Positions 63,956 to 64,000 of a DNA stretch of 64,000 nt are shown one piece after another (the stretch's first letter is position 1; each line of letters starts with the position of its first letter). The DNA is from a bacterium 1xD42-87 (GTDB lineage: Bacteria > Bacillota > Clostridia > Lachnospirales > Lachnospiraceae). The stretch lies in contig RAYM01000029.1 of NCBI GenBank assembly GCA_003611805.1, positions 33,581 to 97,580 of the forward strand. Reading direction: 5' to 3'. The position numbers and the translations under genes were made by a program. The notes below the pieces were generated by a model. The model was not told where the DNA came from. It searched no databases and saw nothing but the letters and a program-made list of their open reading frames with translations.

Positions 63956-64000
63956 AAACCTTTAAATTTCTGGCTTTGGATGCAAATATATTTGTACATT

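Noticed and set aside
62880..64000. Prophage call for the AT-rich end
   Set aside because: Only three small genes are visible and none is a phage structural, integrase or replication gene.

Overview
The window looks like a chromosomal segment of a spore-forming Clostridia, most likely a member of the Lachnospiraceae. The pointers are sporulation-type genes (yqfD, a SpoVB-like flippase, a BofC-like protein, ylbJ), short HisG with its HisZ partner, the GlgC/GlgD pair, HacA-type LeuC/LeuD and ATG/GTG/TTG starts with strong AGGAGG-type ribosome binding sites. Most genes are on the + strand. I saw no rRNA, tRNA, CRISPR array or intact insertion sequence. No database search was possible; names rest on recognised motifs, length and gene order.

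Layout: 1-3741 is the conserved yqfD-phoH-pgpH-ybeY cluster, in which the PgpH-like protein is short and has lost its HD metal motif. 3764-9287 holds a flippase, a BofC-like protein and two flavoproteins. 9390-13568 is a proline cluster (proB, proA) interleaved with an unrecognised barrel-like protein, a DUF896 protein and 5-formyl-THF cyclo-ligase. 13972-19620 holds a chemoreceptor, an ArsR-HMA metal-response pair, a lipoprotein and a short MetH. 19784-23810 is ilvB, two ilvN paralogues and ilvC; 24061-27097 a two-component system; 27417-29401 leuC, a 45-codon ORF and leuD.

29449-41123 has small unknown genes, a diguanylate-cyclase-like protein, a parE/parC-type topoisomerase pair separated by a small membrane protein, rsmD, coaD, a coiled-coil protein and a membrane-anchored amidase. 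41211-52743 holds ylbJ, a HAD phosphatase with a coupled 50-residue membrane ORF, a YgiQ radical SAM enzyme, glgC-glgD, an SDR, an RluA pseudouridine synthase, recU behind a LexA-type operator and a lipoprotein. 52887-59183 is a histidine operon (hisZ, hisG, a SIMPL gene, hisD, hisB and a HisF-like/HisIE fusion). 59255-62878 has a frameshifted small gene, two unknown genes and a TIGR03960-type radical SAM protein. From about 62880 the DNA becomes visibly AT-rich and carries a JAMM-like protein and tiny ORFs, probably the edge of an acquired islet cut by the window end.

The clearest unexplained structure is in the spacers: a dispersed repeat of two or three hairpins (21411, 43194, 53994 and 57106, with a reduced relative at 22625), one copy of which supplies the C-terminus and stop codon of HisD, and a near-perfect 115-bp tandem duplication with terminal inverted repeats in front of leuC. 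No single large new system stands out.
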